Source: Micromonospora lupini | GTDB taxonomy: Bacteria; Actinomycetota; Actinomycetes; Mycobacteriales; Micromonosporaceae | Direction of reading: 5' to 3' | Assembly: GCF_026342015.1 (NCBI RefSeq) | Contig: NZ_JAPENL010000001.1 | Location: 2,108,001-2,172,000 of the forward strand | DNA length: 64,000 nt | Position numbers and translations under genes: made by a program | The notes under the pieces: generated by a model | Told to the model about the DNA's origin: nothing | What the model saw: only the letters and a program-made list of their open reading frames with translations | The model's database searches: none | Shown here: positions 33,308 through 42,269 of the stretch, in pieces | How positions within the stretch are numbered: the first letter of the stretch is position 1 | Layout: the number at the start of each line of letters is the position of its first letter

Positions 33308-34519
33308 TCAGTCGGCCAGTGCGCCGGCCGCCCGGCCCTCGTGCAGGGTGAGGTTGCGGCCGTTGGTCGGGTCGAACAGGTGGATCTTCTCCAGGTTGAA
33401 CCAGACCCGGCGGGACTGCCCCTCCGCGACAGGCGACTCGGCCGACAGCCGGGTGACCAGGTTGCCGCCGCCGCCGCCCGCGAAGTCGCCAGCCCCCGCG
33501 TCGGCGGCCAGCTCCTCCAACTCGGCGGCGCTGGCCCGCTCCCCCTCCACGGTGAAGTAGACGTACTTGTCCGAGCCCATCGACTCGACGATCTCCACCG
33601 GGGCCTCGAACTCCAGGCCGCGGCGGCGGGTGTCCTCGTCGACCAGTTCGGCGTCCTCGAAGTGCTCGGGGCGTACGCCGAGGATCAGCTCGCGGGGCGC
33701 GTCGGCGGCCTCCAGCTCGCGGCGGACCCGGTCGCCGAGCGGCACCTCGCCCAGCGCGGTGTGCAGGCTGCCTTCCTGCACTTTGGCGTGCAGGAAGTTC
33801 ATCGACGGGGAGCCGATGAAGCCGGCCACGAACAGGTTGCGGGGGTGGTCGTACAGCTCCTGCGGAGGCCCGACCTGCTGGATCGCGCCACCCCGCATGA
33901 TGACCACCCGGTCGCCGAGGGTCATCGCCTCGGTCTGGTCGTGGGTGACGTAGACGGTGGTGGTGCCGAGCTGCTTCTGGAGGCGGGACACCACGGTGCG
34001 CATCTGCACCCGCAGCTTCGCGTCCAGGTTGGACAACGGCTCGTCCATGAGGAACGCCTTGGGCTGGCGGACGATCGCCCGGCCCATCGCCACCCGCTGA
34101 CGCTGCCCACCGGAGAGGTTGGCCGGCTTGCGGTCCAGCAGCGGCCCCAGCTCCAGCACCTTGGCCGCCTCGTCGACCTTGGCGTTGATGGTCTCCTTGT
34201 CCAGCTTCGCCAGCCGCAGCGGGAACGCCATGTTCTCCCGCACGGTCATGTTCGGATACAGCGCGTACGACTGGAACACCATCGCGATGTCCCGGTCCCG
34301 CGGGGCCTTGTCGTTGACTCGCTGGCCCGCGATGCGCAGCTCGCCGGAGGTGATGTCCTCCAGGCCCGCGATCATGTTGAGGGTGGTCGACTTCCCGCAG
34401 CCCGACGGGCCGACCAGGATGACGAACTCGCCGTCGGCGATCTCCAGGTCGACGTCCTGCACGGCGACGGTCCCGTCGGGGAAACTCTTGCTCACCTTGT
34501 CGAGCACGATGTCAGCCAT
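33308..34519 (-). CDS. sugC: Trehalose-type ABC importer ATPase SugC
   Basis: A 403-residue sugar-import ATPase. Walker [10 protein letters not shown] is at residues 37-45, then the Q loop, signature [12 protein letters not shown], Walker B AFLMDEP and a D loop. The C-terminal regulatory TOBE-like domain includes [13 protein letters not shown] and a low-complexity Gly segment (residues about 345-355). The first 230 residues closely follow mycobacterial SugC ([34 protein letters not shown]). It is the last gene of lpqY-sugA-sugB-sugC, 10 bp after sugB. MsiK-like sharing with other importers is possible. Confidence 0.94.
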   Translation of the reverse strand: MADIVLDKVSKSFPDGTVAVQDVDLEIADGEFVILVGPSGCGKSTTLNMIAGLEDITSGELRIAGQRVNDKAPRDRDIAMVFQSYALYPNMTVRENMAFPLRLAKLDKETINAKVDEAAKVLELGPLLDRKPANLSGGQRQRVAMGRAIVRQPKAFLMDEPLSNLDAKLRVQMRTVVSRLQKQLGTTTVYVTHDQTEAMTLGDRVVIMRGGAIQQVGPPQELYDHPRNLFVAGFIGSPSMNFLHAKVQEGSLHTALGEVPLGDRVRRELEAADAPRELILGVRPEHFEDAELVDEDTRRRGLEFEAPVEIVESMGSDKYVYFTVEGERASAAELEELAADAGAGDFAGGGGGNLVTRLSAESPVAEGQSRRVWFNLEKIHLFDPTNGRNLTLHEGRAAGALAD

Positions 34520-34529
34520 GACTACTCAC

Positions 34530-35366
34530 CTATCCCTTGACTGCGCCGGAGGTCAGGCCGGACACGATGCGGCGCTGGAAGAAGAGGACGAACAGGATGA
34601 TCGGTACGGTGATCACCACGGCGGCGGCGCAGATCGCCCCGGTGGGGTCCTCGAACTGCGACGCGCCGGTGAAGAACGACAGCGCGGCCGGCACCGTGCG
34701 GGACCGCTCGGTGGAGGTCAGCGAGATGGCGAACAGGAAGTCGTTCCAGCAGAAGATGAAGACCAGGATCGCCGTGGTGAACAGGCCGGGCGCGGCCAGT
34801 GGCGCGATCACCCGTCGGAACGCCTGAGCCTGGGTGGCGCCGTCCATCTTCGCCGCCTTCTCCAGATCCCAGGGGATCTGCTTGAAGAACGCCGACAGCG
34901 TGTAGATCGCCAGCGGCAACGCGAAGGTGATGTACGGCAGGATCAGCCCCACCCAGGTGTCGAAGATCTTGAGCTGACGCTCGATCTCGAACAGCGGCGA
35001 CACGAGTGACACCTGCGGGAACATCGCGATCAGCAGGGAGACCCCGACCAGCAATCCCTTGCCGGGAAAGTCCAGCCGACTGATCGCGTACGCCGCCATC
35101 GCGCCGAGCACGACCGCGACGAGCGTGGCCACCAGGGCGATGCCGATGGAGTTGACCAGCGCGCGGACGAACTGGTCGGTGTCGAAGATCGTCTTGTAGT
35201 TGTCGAGCGTCCACTCCCGGGGGATGAAGTTCCCGTCGGTGAGGGTGGCCGGCGTCTTGAACGACAGCGAGGCGATCCACAGCACCGGGACCATCGCGAA
35301 GACGACCACGAGAACGTCGAGCAGACCCCAGCGCAGCTTCGCCCGGGTGGTGGTTTCGACAGCCAT
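34530..35366 (-). CDS. sugB: ABC importer permease SugB
   Basis: A 278-residue MalG-type permease with six transmembrane helices. The EAA coupling loop is [19 protein letters not shown], followed by [21 protein letters not shown]. It begins at ATG 35366, one base after the sugA stop. With SugA it forms the membrane channel. Specificity for trehalose is inferred from the similarity of the binding protein to LpqY. Confidence 0.92.
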   Translation of the reverse strand: MAVETTTRAKLRWGLLDVLVVVFAMVPVLWIASLSFKTPATLTDGNFIPREWTLDNYKTIFDTDQFVRALVNSIGIALVATLVAVVLGAMAAYAISRLDFPGKGLLVGVSLLIAMFPQVSLVSPLFEIERQLKIFDTWVGLILPYITFALPLAIYTLSAFFKQIPWDLEKAAKMDGATQAQAFRRVIAPLAAPGLFTTAILVFIFCWNDFLFAISLTSTERSRTVPAALSFFTGASQFEDPTGAICAAAVVITVPIILFVLFFQRRIVSGLTSGAVKG

Positions 35367-35367
35367 G

Positions 35368-36348
35368 TCAGCGCCTCTCCCCGTCGTCGCTGCCGGGGGC
35401 AGCGGTGCCGAACAGCTTCACGAAGACGAAGGCGATGATCGCCACGGTGATGAAGATGAGGACCGACATCGTGGAGCCGATGCCGAGGTTCAGACCCCGG
35501 ATCAGGTTGTTGTAGGCGAGCATCGACACCGATGAGGTCTCGTTGCCGCCTGCCGTCAACACGAAGATGTTGTCGAAGACCCGGAACGCGTCCAGGGTGC
35601 GGAACAGCAGCGCGACAAGGATCGCCGGCTTCATCACGGGCAGCATCACCTTGGTGAACTTCTGCCAGGAGGTCGCCCCGTCGGTGGAGGCGGCCTTGAG
35701 CAGGTCCTCCGGGACCAGCGCCAGCCCGGCCATCAGCAGCAGCGCCATGAACGGGGTGGTCTTCCAGATCTCCGCGAGCATGATGATCGCCAGCGAGCTG
35801 GCCCGCTCGGTGAGCGGAGCGCCGTCGCTGAACAGGTCTGCCAGGTAGCCGGTGCCGGGCGTCCAGGCGTACCGCCAGGAGAACGCGGCGACCACCGTGA
35901 CGATCCCGTACGGGATGAGCGCCGAGGTGCGGACGATGCCCCGCCCGACAAGCGTGCGGTGCATGATCAGCGCCAGCCCCATGCCGAGCACCAGTTCGAC
36001 GGCCACGGTGACCACCGTGATCAGCGCGGTCACCCCGAACGCCGTCCACCAGAACTCGTTGGTGAGCACGGTGACGTAGTTCTCCAGCCCGATGAACTCA
36101 CGCTGGTCGGGGAAGCGCAGGTCGTAACGCTGCAACGACAGCCAGACCGAGTAGATGATCGGGTACGCGGTCACCGCGACCATCACCAGCGCGGCGGGCG
36201 CGCAGAGCAGCCAGCCGAGCCGGCGTTCGGCCTTCTTGTTCTCACTCAGCGGCGGCTTGCGACGGCCGCCCCGCTGGGTGGGCACCCTGCTGGGTCGTTC
36301 CGCCTCGGCGCTCACCTGCGCGCCGGCCGGCGTGGCGTTGACACTCAC
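35368..36348 (-). CDS. sugA: ABC importer permease SugA
   Basis: A 326-residue MalF-type permease. A basic cytoplasmic N-terminus ([15 protein letters not shown]) leads into six helices. The EAA loop is [22 protein letters not shown]. The start is GTG 36348, which overlaps the lpqY stop by 4 nt (GTGA). It belongs to the same operon as sugB and sugC. Confidence 0.92.
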   Translation of the reverse strand: MSVNATPAGAQVSAEAERPSRVPTQRGGRRKPPLSENKKAERRLGWLLCAPAALVMVAVTAYPIIYSVWLSLQRYDLRFPDQREFIGLENYVTVLTNEFWWTAFGVTALITVVTVAVELVLGMGLALIMHRTLVGRGIVRTSALIPYGIVTVVAAFSWRYAWTPGTGYLADLFSDGAPLTERASSLAIIMLAEIWKTTPFMALLLMAGLALVPEDLLKAASTDGATSWQKFTKVMLPVMKPAILVALLFRTLDAFRVFDNIFVLTAGGNETSSVSMLAYNNLIRGLNLGIGSTMSVLIFITVAIIAFVFVKLFGTAAPGSDDGERR

Positions 36349-37634
36349 GGCAGGACCCCCTTGGACTGAAGGGCGTCGGCGATGGCGCCGCGCAGCTCGT
36401 CGGCCGTCTGCTGCGGACGGATCGCCGACGGCGGCGACAGGATCGCCGACATGACTGTCGAGATGCTCTGGTAGGCCGGGGTCAGCGGACGGGTCCCCGG
36501 GTCCTTCAGCTCTTCGAGGATGGTGTCCTTCATGGGGTACGCCTCGGCCATCTCCGGCTCGTCGAAGACCGCCTCGATCGTCGGTGGGACGCCGTCGTTG
36601 ATTGCGGAGAACTTCTGGTGCTCGGGGCTACGCAGACACCGGGCCGCCTCGAACGACTGCTCCGGGTGCGTGGAGTAGGCGCTCACCGCCAGGTTCACGC
36701 CGCCGATGGTGACCTTGCTGGGGGTGTTCTCGTCGACGCCGGGCACCCGCGCCCAGCCGACCTGCTTGGCCAGCTCCGGGTTCGCCTCCTGCAACGCCGG
36801 GTAGACGAACGGCCAGTTCACCTGGAACGCGCCAGAGCCGGACTGGAACTCCAGCCGTACCGGATCCTCGGTGGCGTTGCTGAACGACGGCGACGTCACG
36901 CCCGACGTGGCGAACTTCTTCAACTGCTCCAGCGCCCGGACCGTGCCGTCGTCCATCACGGCCTTCTTGCCGTCGTCGGAGAGGACCTTCCCGCCGGCAC
37001 TCTCGGCAAGCGTGTTGTAGAGGACTACCAGCCCCTCGTACTGAGCGCCCATGGTGAGCACCTGGTACGGCTTGCCCTGGTCCTTGAGCTGCTGGGCAGC
37101 CGTGATCATCTGGTCCCAGGTGGTCGGCGGCTGCGGCACCAGGTCCTTGCGGTACCAGAGCAGTTGGACGTTCGTGTTCTTCGGCGCGGCGTAGAGCTTG
37201 TCCTCGTAGCGGGCGGTGTCCAGCGGCCCGGCGAGGGTGCCCTGCTCGACGTCGGAGCGGTCCTGGCCGGTCCACTCGCGGATCCAGTCGGCGCTTGCGA
37301 ACTCCTGGGTCCAGGTGACGTCCAGGCCGAGGACGTCCATCCCGCTGTCCTCGGCGGCCAGCCGGCGCACCATCTGCACCCGCTGGTCGTCGGCCTGCCG
37401 GGGCAGCACCCGATAAACGATCTTGTATCGCCCCTGGGCCTGCGCGTTGCAGTCGTCGACCACCTTCTGCAGGTTCTGCTCCGGCGGGTAGTACAGGTTG
37501 ATCGTCGGCGTACCGCCGCCACCGTCGTCGGCGCCGCACGCGGCCAGCGGCGCGACAAGCGCCAGCGCGGCGGCAGCGGCGCCGAGCCGGGCAACCGGCC
37601 GACGCCGGTGTCGAGCCGTTTCGGGGTCCGTCAT
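36345..37634 (-). CDS. lpqY: Trehalose-binding lipoprotein LpqY-like
   Basis: A 429-residue binding protein. The lipoprotein signal ends in PLAAC with Cys33. Features shared with mycobacterial LpqY include VQLLWYRKDLVP, KVTIGGVNLAVSAY and the C-terminal IRPQQTADELRGAIAD stretch. In mycobacteria LpqY-SugABC recycles trehalose released from mycolate transfer; here it more likely scavenges environmental or recycled trehalose. ATG 37634 is preceded by GGGGGAGGG. About 225 bp upstream contain its promoter and a loose inverted repeat TTTCCG/CGGAAA (37701-37725). Confidence 0.92.
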   Translation of the reverse strand: MTDPETARHRRRPVARLGAAAAALALVAPLAACGADDGGGGTPTINLYYPPEQNLQKVVDDCNAQAQGRYKIVYRVLPRQADDQRVQMVRRLAAEDSGMDVLGLDVTWTQEFASADWIREWTGQDRSDVEQGTLAGPLDTARYEDKLYAAPKNTNVQLLWYRKDLVPQPPTTWDQMITAAQQLKDQGKPYQVLTMGAQYEGLVVLYNTLAESAGGKVLSDDGKKAVMDDGTVRALEQLKKFATSGVTSPSFSNATEDPVRLEFQSGSGAFQVNWPFVYPALQEANPELAKQVGWARVPGVDENTPSKVTIGGVNLAVSAYSTHPEQSFEAARCLRSPEHQKFSAINDGVPPTIEAVFDEPEMAEAYPMKDTILEELKDPGTRPLTPAYQSISTVMSAILSPPSAIRPQQTADELRGAIADALQSKGVLP

Positions 37635-37859
37635 CGCCCTCCCCCTCTGTTCGGCGAGAAACCGGGGAGGGGCATCCGTGCCCCGGCGCACGGCGAGACC
37701 TTTCCGGGCCAATGAGCTGCGGAAACGCCCCGGTCCGGATGCTCCTGGCGGCTACACTGCCCCACCTGCCATGTCACGAAACCTGCCTGTCACAGCGGGA
37801 CACGCTCGGGCGCCAACAGAAAGTCACCGCACAGACCCGCCGCTGGCTGAGCGGCGACC

Positions 37860-38114
37860 TCAGCCGCGGGCCCTCGCCCAGGAGAGGAAGCGCTCGGTCA
37901 TCTTCGCCGGCGGGTGGTTCGGGTGAAGCTGGGTGAGCTGGGCCGTCGCCTCGTTCATAAGCGTGCCGAGATAGATCAGCAGCCCGATCCGGTTGGTCCG
38001 GTACTCCGTCAGCAGGGCCAGCTTGGCCGGCTGGCAGGGCCACTCCCGGCCGCAGCTCCGGCACCGCCACAGCGGGCGCATGGCGACGTGCGGGACGGGT
38101 GGACGCACCACCAT
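37860..38114 (-). CDS. Small Cys-motif protein beside an XRE/DUF397 module
   Basis: An 84-residue protein with CRSCGREWPC (Cys18, Cys21, Cys27), a possible zinc-binding knuckle, and a mostly helical remainder (LALLTEYRTNRIGLLIYLGTLMNEA). Similar small proteins accompany XRE/DUF5753 and DUF397 genes in Micromonospora and relatives, sometimes under misleading flavin-reductase labels. ATG 38114 is chosen; a longer reading to 38267 is low complexity. It is divergent from the XRE gene, with about 280 bp between. Confidence 0.78.
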   Translation of the reverse strand: MVVRPPVPHVAMRPLWRCRSCGREWPCQPAKLALLTEYRTNRIGLLIYLGTLMNEATAQLTQLHPNHPPAKMTERFLSWARARG

Positions 38115-38392
38115 CACCGCCACCACGTTTCGTCGTGGTGGTCTGTCGGGCTCAGCACGGTGACCTCCTCGGGGATTGGGTAAGGGGGTCGCTCCCGCAA
38201 GGGGGGACGGGAGCGACCCCGACGCAGAGCCCGCCGCCGCCTGTCCGGCCACCAGCGAGCCCGCCACTGGTGACAGTTTGCGAGGACCCGACTACGGTCG
38301 ATACATGCTCGCGCCATCCGCGCAGCTCAGCGGTCGGGTCGAGCGGCCACGAAGGACACGCCGGTTCAGGTTGGGCAGGGATTGGGGATTCG

Positions 38393-39193
38393 ATGGGCAA
38401 CGTCACCGACTACGTGTTGGAGGAGCTGCGGTTGTTCCGCACGGGGCTCGGGCTCAGTCAGGACGACTTCGGCCGGGGAATCGGCTATTCCGGCTCGCAC
38501 GTCAGCTCGGTGGAGACCGGCGGGCGACCGCCCACGAAGGAGTACATGCGGGCGGTCGACGCCCACCACGAGACCAGCGGACGCTTCCAGCGCATGCTGG
38601 ATCGGTTGGCCCGACTCGACGCCGAGCCGGCCTGGCTGCGCGAGTGGATCGAGTTCGAACGCGAGGCGACCACGCTGCGCTGGTTCGAGTTGGCGTACGT
38701 GCCGGGCCTGCTCCAGACCGAGCGGTACGCGCGGGCCACACTGGCCGGTGGCCGGTTCGACGCCGAGGACGTGGACCGCATCGTGGCCTCCCGGTTGGAG
38801 CGGCAGTCGATCCTGCACCGTCCGCGTCCGCCGCAGCTCATCGCCGTTCTGGACGAGGCGGTGCTGCGCCGGCCGGTGCTCGACCAGCCGGGCCTCATGG
38901 TCGAGCAGTGCGAGCACCTGGCGCAGTTGGCGACGGCGGAGCATGTCCAGGTGCACGTCGTGCCGGTGGACGCCGGGATGTATCTGGGGATGGGCGGTCA
39001 GTTCATCATCGCCGAGATGCCCGACGGTGAGCGAGTGACCTATGCGGACAACCAACTCACGGCGCAGATCGTCGATGCACCGCCCGACGTGGCTAAGCTG
39101 GCGAAGACGTGGGAGATCGTGCGCAGCGAGGCTCTCCCTCGTCGGCAGAGCATCGAGCTGATCGAGAGAGTGGCGAAGTCATGGACATGCTGA
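38393..39193 (+). CDS. XRE-family regulator with DUF5753
   Basis: A 266-residue protein. An N-terminal helix-turn-helix (residues about 8-62; GLSQDDFGRGIGYSGSHVSSVE) is followed by the DUF5753 ligand-like domain (ELAYVPGLLQTERYARA ... GGQFIIAEMPDG). This is the BldB/WhiJ-associated family that pairs with DUF397 proteins in developing actinomycetes. A possible promoter with TTGCGA near 38279 lies upstream. It overlaps the DUF397 gene by 13 nt. Confidence 0.93.
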   Translation: MGNVTDYVLEELRLFRTGLGLSQDDFGRGIGYSGSHVSSVETGGRPPTKEYMRAVDAHHETSGRFQRMLDRLARLDAEPAWLREWIEFEREATTLRWFELAYVPGLLQTERYARATLAGGRFDAEDVDRIVASRLERQSILHRPRPPQLIAVLDEAVLRRPVLDQPGLMVEQCEHLAQLATAEHVQVHVVPVDAGMYLGMGGQFIIAEMPDGERVTYADNQLTAQIVDAPPDVAKLAKTWEIVRSEALPRRQSIELIERVAKSWTC

Positions 39194-39369
39194 CCCCTCA
39201 GTGGCGCAAGTCGACCAGGTCCGGCGGCAACGGCGGAGCCTGCGTCGAGGTCGCCGACAACCTGCCGCACGTGGTGCTGGTGCGCGACACCAAGGACCGC
39301 GAGGGCGGCACCCTGCGCGTCGACCCCACGGCCTGGAAGGCATTCGTCGCGTACGCCAAGCGACACTGA
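39181..39369 (+). CDS. DUF397 domain protein
   Basis: A 62-residue DUF397 protein: WRKSTRSGGNGGACVEVAD at the start, VLVRDTKDREGGTLRVDP, and WKAFVAYAK at the end. DUF397 proteins are small antagonists or partners of the XRE/DUF5753 regulators, as in the WhiJ systems. ATG 39181 overlaps the regulator gene by 13 nt, so the pair is cotranslated. Confidence 0.95.
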   Translation: MDMLTPQWRKSTRSGGNGGACVEVADNLPHVVLVRDTKDREGGTLRVDPTAWKAFVAYAKRH

Positions 39370-39386
39370 TCGGGCATCCTGGGGGC

Positions 39387-40088
39387 GTGATCGCACGCTT
39401 CAAGGACCTCTGCCTGGACGCCTCGGACGCACGCCTGCTGGGCGCCTTCTGGGCCCGGATGCTCGACGGTGACGTGGCCGACGCCGGCGGCGACGACACA
39501 CGCGTGGACCCCCGCTCCGCGCGTTCCGACGCCGAGTCGATCTGGGTCAACCAGGTGCCCGAGCCGCGGGTCGGCAAGACTCGCGTACACCTGGATCTGC
39601 GGTTGGGCGACGCGGACCCGGCGGCGTTGCTCGCGGCCGGCGCACGGTTGGTCCGGAAGCCGGCCGGTGCGGCCACCTGGTGGGTGCTTGCCGACCCGGA
39701 GGGCAACGAGTTCTGCGCTTTCCCGGCACACGAGGGCACGCGGCCGGGCCCGTTCGAGCTGGTCGTCGACTCGGCCGGCCCTGCCGCGCAGGCCACCTGG
39801 TGGGCCGGTGTGGTCGGTGGCGTGGTCGAGCACGGGCCGTCCACGGCGTCGGTGGTCGGCGCGGCCGGGTTCCCCTGGGAGCACTGGGTCTTCCCCGCGG
39901 TGCCCGAGCCCAGGACGGTCAAGAACCGGATGCACTGGGACGTCGAGATGGTCGCCCCCGAGCCGACCGCGTTGCTCGACGCGGGCGCGACGCTCGTACG
40001 CGAGCCGCGCGACGAGGCGCACTGGTGGGTGCTCGCCGACCCGGAGGGCAACGAGTTCTGCGCCTTTGCGCCACGCCCCACCGGGTGA
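39387..40088 (+). CDS. Tandem VOC-fold (glyoxalase-like) protein
   Basis: A 233-residue protein starting at GTG 39387 with two related VOC domains (about 1-113 and 118-233). The string WWVLADPEGNEFCAF occurs identically at the end of each half and shows an internal duplication. The Glu in PEGNEFC is the usual metal ligand. Functions in this family range from glyoxalase to antibiotic-binding proteins; none is indicated here. It follows DUF397 by 17 bp and may be cotranscribed. Confidence 0.9.
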   Translation: MIARFKDLCLDASDARLLGAFWARMLDGDVADAGGDDTRVDPRSARSDAESIWVNQVPEPRVGKTRVHLDLRLGDADPAALLAAGARLVRKPAGAATWWVLADPEGNEFCAFPAHEGTRPGPFELVVDSAGPAAQATWWAGVVGGVVEHGPSTASVVGAAGFPWEHWVFPAVPEPRTVKNRMHWDVEMVAPEPTALLDAGATLVREPRDEAHWWVLADPEGNEFCAFAPRPTG

Positions 40089-40273
40089 ACGACCGACTAC
40101 CCAGCGCGGGTGGCGTCGGCTAGCGTTTCCGTAGCGCCGCAGCCGGCGCGTTCGCCGCCGACGTCGACACGCCTCCGGCCGGCCCAGCCTGCCCGATCGG
40201 TTGGTTATCGCGGGAATGTCCCACCGCCGCTGCACCGGTTCGGCAGGATCGTCCCAATGAGGGAGGTGCCGTC

Positions 40274-40705
40274 GTGCAGGACACCCGCGCTCTCGCCCTG
40301 ACGTTCGAGGTGAGCGGCCTGCCACCGGTCAAGACCGAAGCGTTGTCCCTCTTCGCCGCCGGGCATCGGCAGGCGACGAGGGTCCGTACCCTGCTCCAGG
40401 CCGCCCTGGGCGCGGCCCAGCGCACCGGCTGGACGCCGTTGCCCGGGCCGATCGAGGTGGACCTGGTTCTGCGCTGCCCGCCCGGGCACCGTACGTCCGA
40501 CGCCAGCACCCTGCTCGGCGGCGTCTGCGCGGTGTTGCAGGACAAGAAGCGCGTCTCCACCATCGGCCTGGCGCACCTCGGGGTCCTGGTGGACGTCGCT
40601 CTCTACGACGACGACAGGCAGATCCGCCGCTTGTCGTACCACGAGGAGCCGGCGGAGGACTTCTCGTACCAGGTTCGGGTTGCCGCCGTACCGACAGGCG
40701 TTTGA
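40274..40705 (+). CDS. Small RusA-like protein
   Basis: A 143-residue protein starting at GTG 40274, 7 nt after GGGAGG. The C-terminal half reads TSDASTLLGGVCAVL then VALYDDDRQIRRLSY. This follows the layout of RusA Holliday-junction resolvases, in which RDLDN and LDDAQV carry the catalytic aspartates. The second Asp of DLDN appears to be Ser (SDAS), so catalysis is doubtful. Actinomycetes hold many uncharacterised relatives. The fold assignment is inference. Confidence 0.7.
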   Translation: MQDTRALALTFEVSGLPPVKTEALSLFAAGHRQATRVRTLLQAALGAAQRTGWTPLPGPIEVDLVLRCPPGHRTSDASTLLGGVCAVLQDKKRVSTIGLAHLGVLVDVALYDDDRQIRRLSYHEEPAEDFSYQVRVAAVPTGV

Positions 40706-40752
40706 CCGACGGCCGCGGTGGGGTATCGCGGACGCCGACGAAGGGAGCACCG

Positions 40753-41070
40753 ATGTCGGAGCCACATGTCACGCTCGACCCGCGCGGGCTCGATCCCGTG
40801 CAGCAGAAGCTGCGCGGGCCGCTGGAGGACCAGCTGACCTCGGCTCTCCAGGCAGCCACCGACCGGATTCGGGCCGGCTACGCCGGTGAGCCTGTCGAGT
40901 CGGTGTGCCAGCGGCTGTTGGACGAGACCCGCTCCGGGTTGCATCCCGACATCGCCGCCGGGTTCAACCCGGACATGGACGAGTTCTGCCGGGTGGCGAT
41001 ATCGATCGTCCGCGGCGGGTCCGACGAGTCGGACGCCCGCCACACCGGCGACGGCCGGCACCGCGCTTAG
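40753..41070 (+). CDS. Hypothetical protein
   Basis: A 105-residue acidic protein starting at ATG 40753 after AAGGGAG. The centre is helical (LEDQLTSALQAATDRIRAGY; VESVCQRLLDETRSGLHPDIAAGF). No family recognised. It follows the RusA-like gene by 47 bp and shares its strand. The last residues (DGRHRA) and the TAG stop are inside the first unit of a 19-bp tandem repeat, so the C-terminus is probably repeat-derived. Confidence 0.72.
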   Translation: MSEPHVTLDPRGLDPVQQKLRGPLEDQLTSALQAATDRIRAGYAGEPVESVCQRLLDETRSGLHPDIAAGFNPDMDEFCRVAISIVRGGSDESDARHTGDGRHRA

Positions 41071-41120
41071 GGGCCTGCACCGCGCTTCAGGGCCGGCACC
41101 GCGCTTCAGGGCCGGCACCG
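41053..41120 (+). repeat. 19-bp tandem repeat
   Basis: About 3.6 copies of GGCCGGCACCGCGCTTCAG with small changes (41053-41071, 41072-41090, 41091-41109, 41110-41120). The first copy contains the stop codon of the preceding gene (CTTAG in place of CTTCAG). Confidence 0.93.
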
Positions 41121-41132
41121 ATCGCAGTGGCC

Positions 41133-41170
41133 GGGTCAGGACCGGGTCCGCAACTACCCGGTCCTGACCC
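41133..41170 (+). terminator. Strong hairpin terminator
   Basis: A perfect 14-bp stem (GGGTCAGGACCGGG at 41133-41146 with 41157-41170) and a 10-nt loop. It follows the 19-bp repeats and should end the RusA-like transcription unit. Confidence 0.85.
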
Positions 41171-41472
41171 CCGGCCGTCCGACGGGGGAGCGGACAGGCC
41201 GGCACCCACCACGCGCGTGGGCGTGGCACGACGCCACGCGGCTCGGCGGGGAGGTCCGGCCGCCCTGCACTCAGCTCCACGGTGCTCACCTGCCGGACGC
41301 CGGTGCGCCCCGGCACACCCCGAAAGGCCGTGAGCGCCGGCCCAGGTTAGGCCGATCGCGGAGGGCCGGACAAGCGTCGCCGGGCCGTCTGCGACGTGAC
41401 TGATCTCAAGGGCGAAAAGCGGCATGTGCGCGTAACGAGACCATGATCGTCGACGCTGTTCGGGTTCGACGG
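41171..41472. other. Intergenic stretch without a recognised gene
   Basis: 302 bp between the hairpin and the convergent HAD gene end. Open frames on either strand are short or low-complexity and lack ribosome binding sites. Nothing is supported here. Confidence 0.6.
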
Positions 41473-42183
41473 TCAGAAGTGTCGGAGCAGGTCCCGGAAG
41501 GCGGCCAGGCGCAGCACGCCGCCGTCGGTCGGGTCCAACTCGTCGTCCTCCAGCACCCACGTGTTCTCGTTCGGAATGAACACCGCGTTCAGCCCGGCCG
41601 CCCGCGCCGGGAGGATGTCGGACTTCGGGGAGTTACCGATCATCCACGCGCTGGCCGGCTCGAACCCGTGCTCGCGGATGAGCCACCGGTAGGTGTCCAC
41701 GTCCTTCTCGGCGACGATGTGCGCGGCCCGGAAGTGGTGCAGCAGGCCGCAGGCATCCAGCTTGCGCTGCTGTTCCTCCCGCTCGCCCTTGGTCAGCAGC
41801 AGCAGTTCGTGCCGGCCTGCCAACTCGTCGAGCGCCTCGGCGACACCGGGCATCAGCTCCACCCGGTGCTCCACGAGCGCCAGGGCCAGCCGGTCGATCT
41901 CCCGGCGCTCGGCGTCGGTGGCCGGCCGTTCACGCAGCCGCTCCAGGCACTCGGCGAGGCTGCGGAGGAAGACCTTGCTGCCGTACCCGTGCGCCACCGC
42001 GTTGGCCCGCTCGATGTCGTCGAGGATCGCCCGGGTCTCGGCCCGGTCCAGCGTGGGGTGGTCGAGCCAGGCCAGGAAGTCGTCGATCACCCGCTCGAAG
42101 ACGACGTTGTTCTCCCACAACGTGTCGTCCGCGTCGAAGATCAGCACCTTCGCCTGCCGCCGCGCCGTCTCGCCGACAGTCAT
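41473..42183 (-). CDS. HAD-family hydrolase
   Basis: A 236-residue haloacid-dehalogenase-type phosphatase. Motif I is FDADDTLW (nucleophile and acid Asp residues) near residue 20, motif II LLLTKGE, motif III lysine in IVAEKDVDTY, and motif IV MIGNSPKSDILPA. The cap region between motifs I and II is helical (C1 type). Substrate unknown. It starts at ATG 42183, divergent from the lipoprotein gene by 86 bp. Confidence 0.92.
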   Translation of the reverse strand: MTVGETARRQAKVLIFDADDTLWENNVVFERVIDDFLAWLDHPTLDRAETRAILDDIERANAVAHGYGSKVFLRSLAECLERLRERPATDAERREIDRLALALVEHRVELMPGVAEALDELAGRHELLLLTKGEREEQQRKLDACGLLHHFRAAHIVAEKDVDTYRWLIREHGFEPASAWMIGNSPKSDILPARAAGLNAVFIPNENTWVLEDDELDPTDGGVLRLAAFRDLLRHF

Positions 42184-42269
42184 CTGTCCCTCCCCCGCAC
42201 CGGCGATGCCCGAAGGCCGAGGGCCCAGAATAGGCGGGCGAGAGTCCGGGACCGTTCGAGGAGTACGCC

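Noticed and set aside
37701..37725. TTTCCG/CGGAAA inverted repeat upstream of lpqY as an operator
   Set aside because: Only 6-bp arms with a 13-nt spacer; could occur by chance, so it is not listed as a separate site.
38176..39030. 284-codon Arg/Gly-rich frame overlapping the XRE gene
   Set aside because: Shadow frame; the XRE/DUF5753 protein is clearly the real product.
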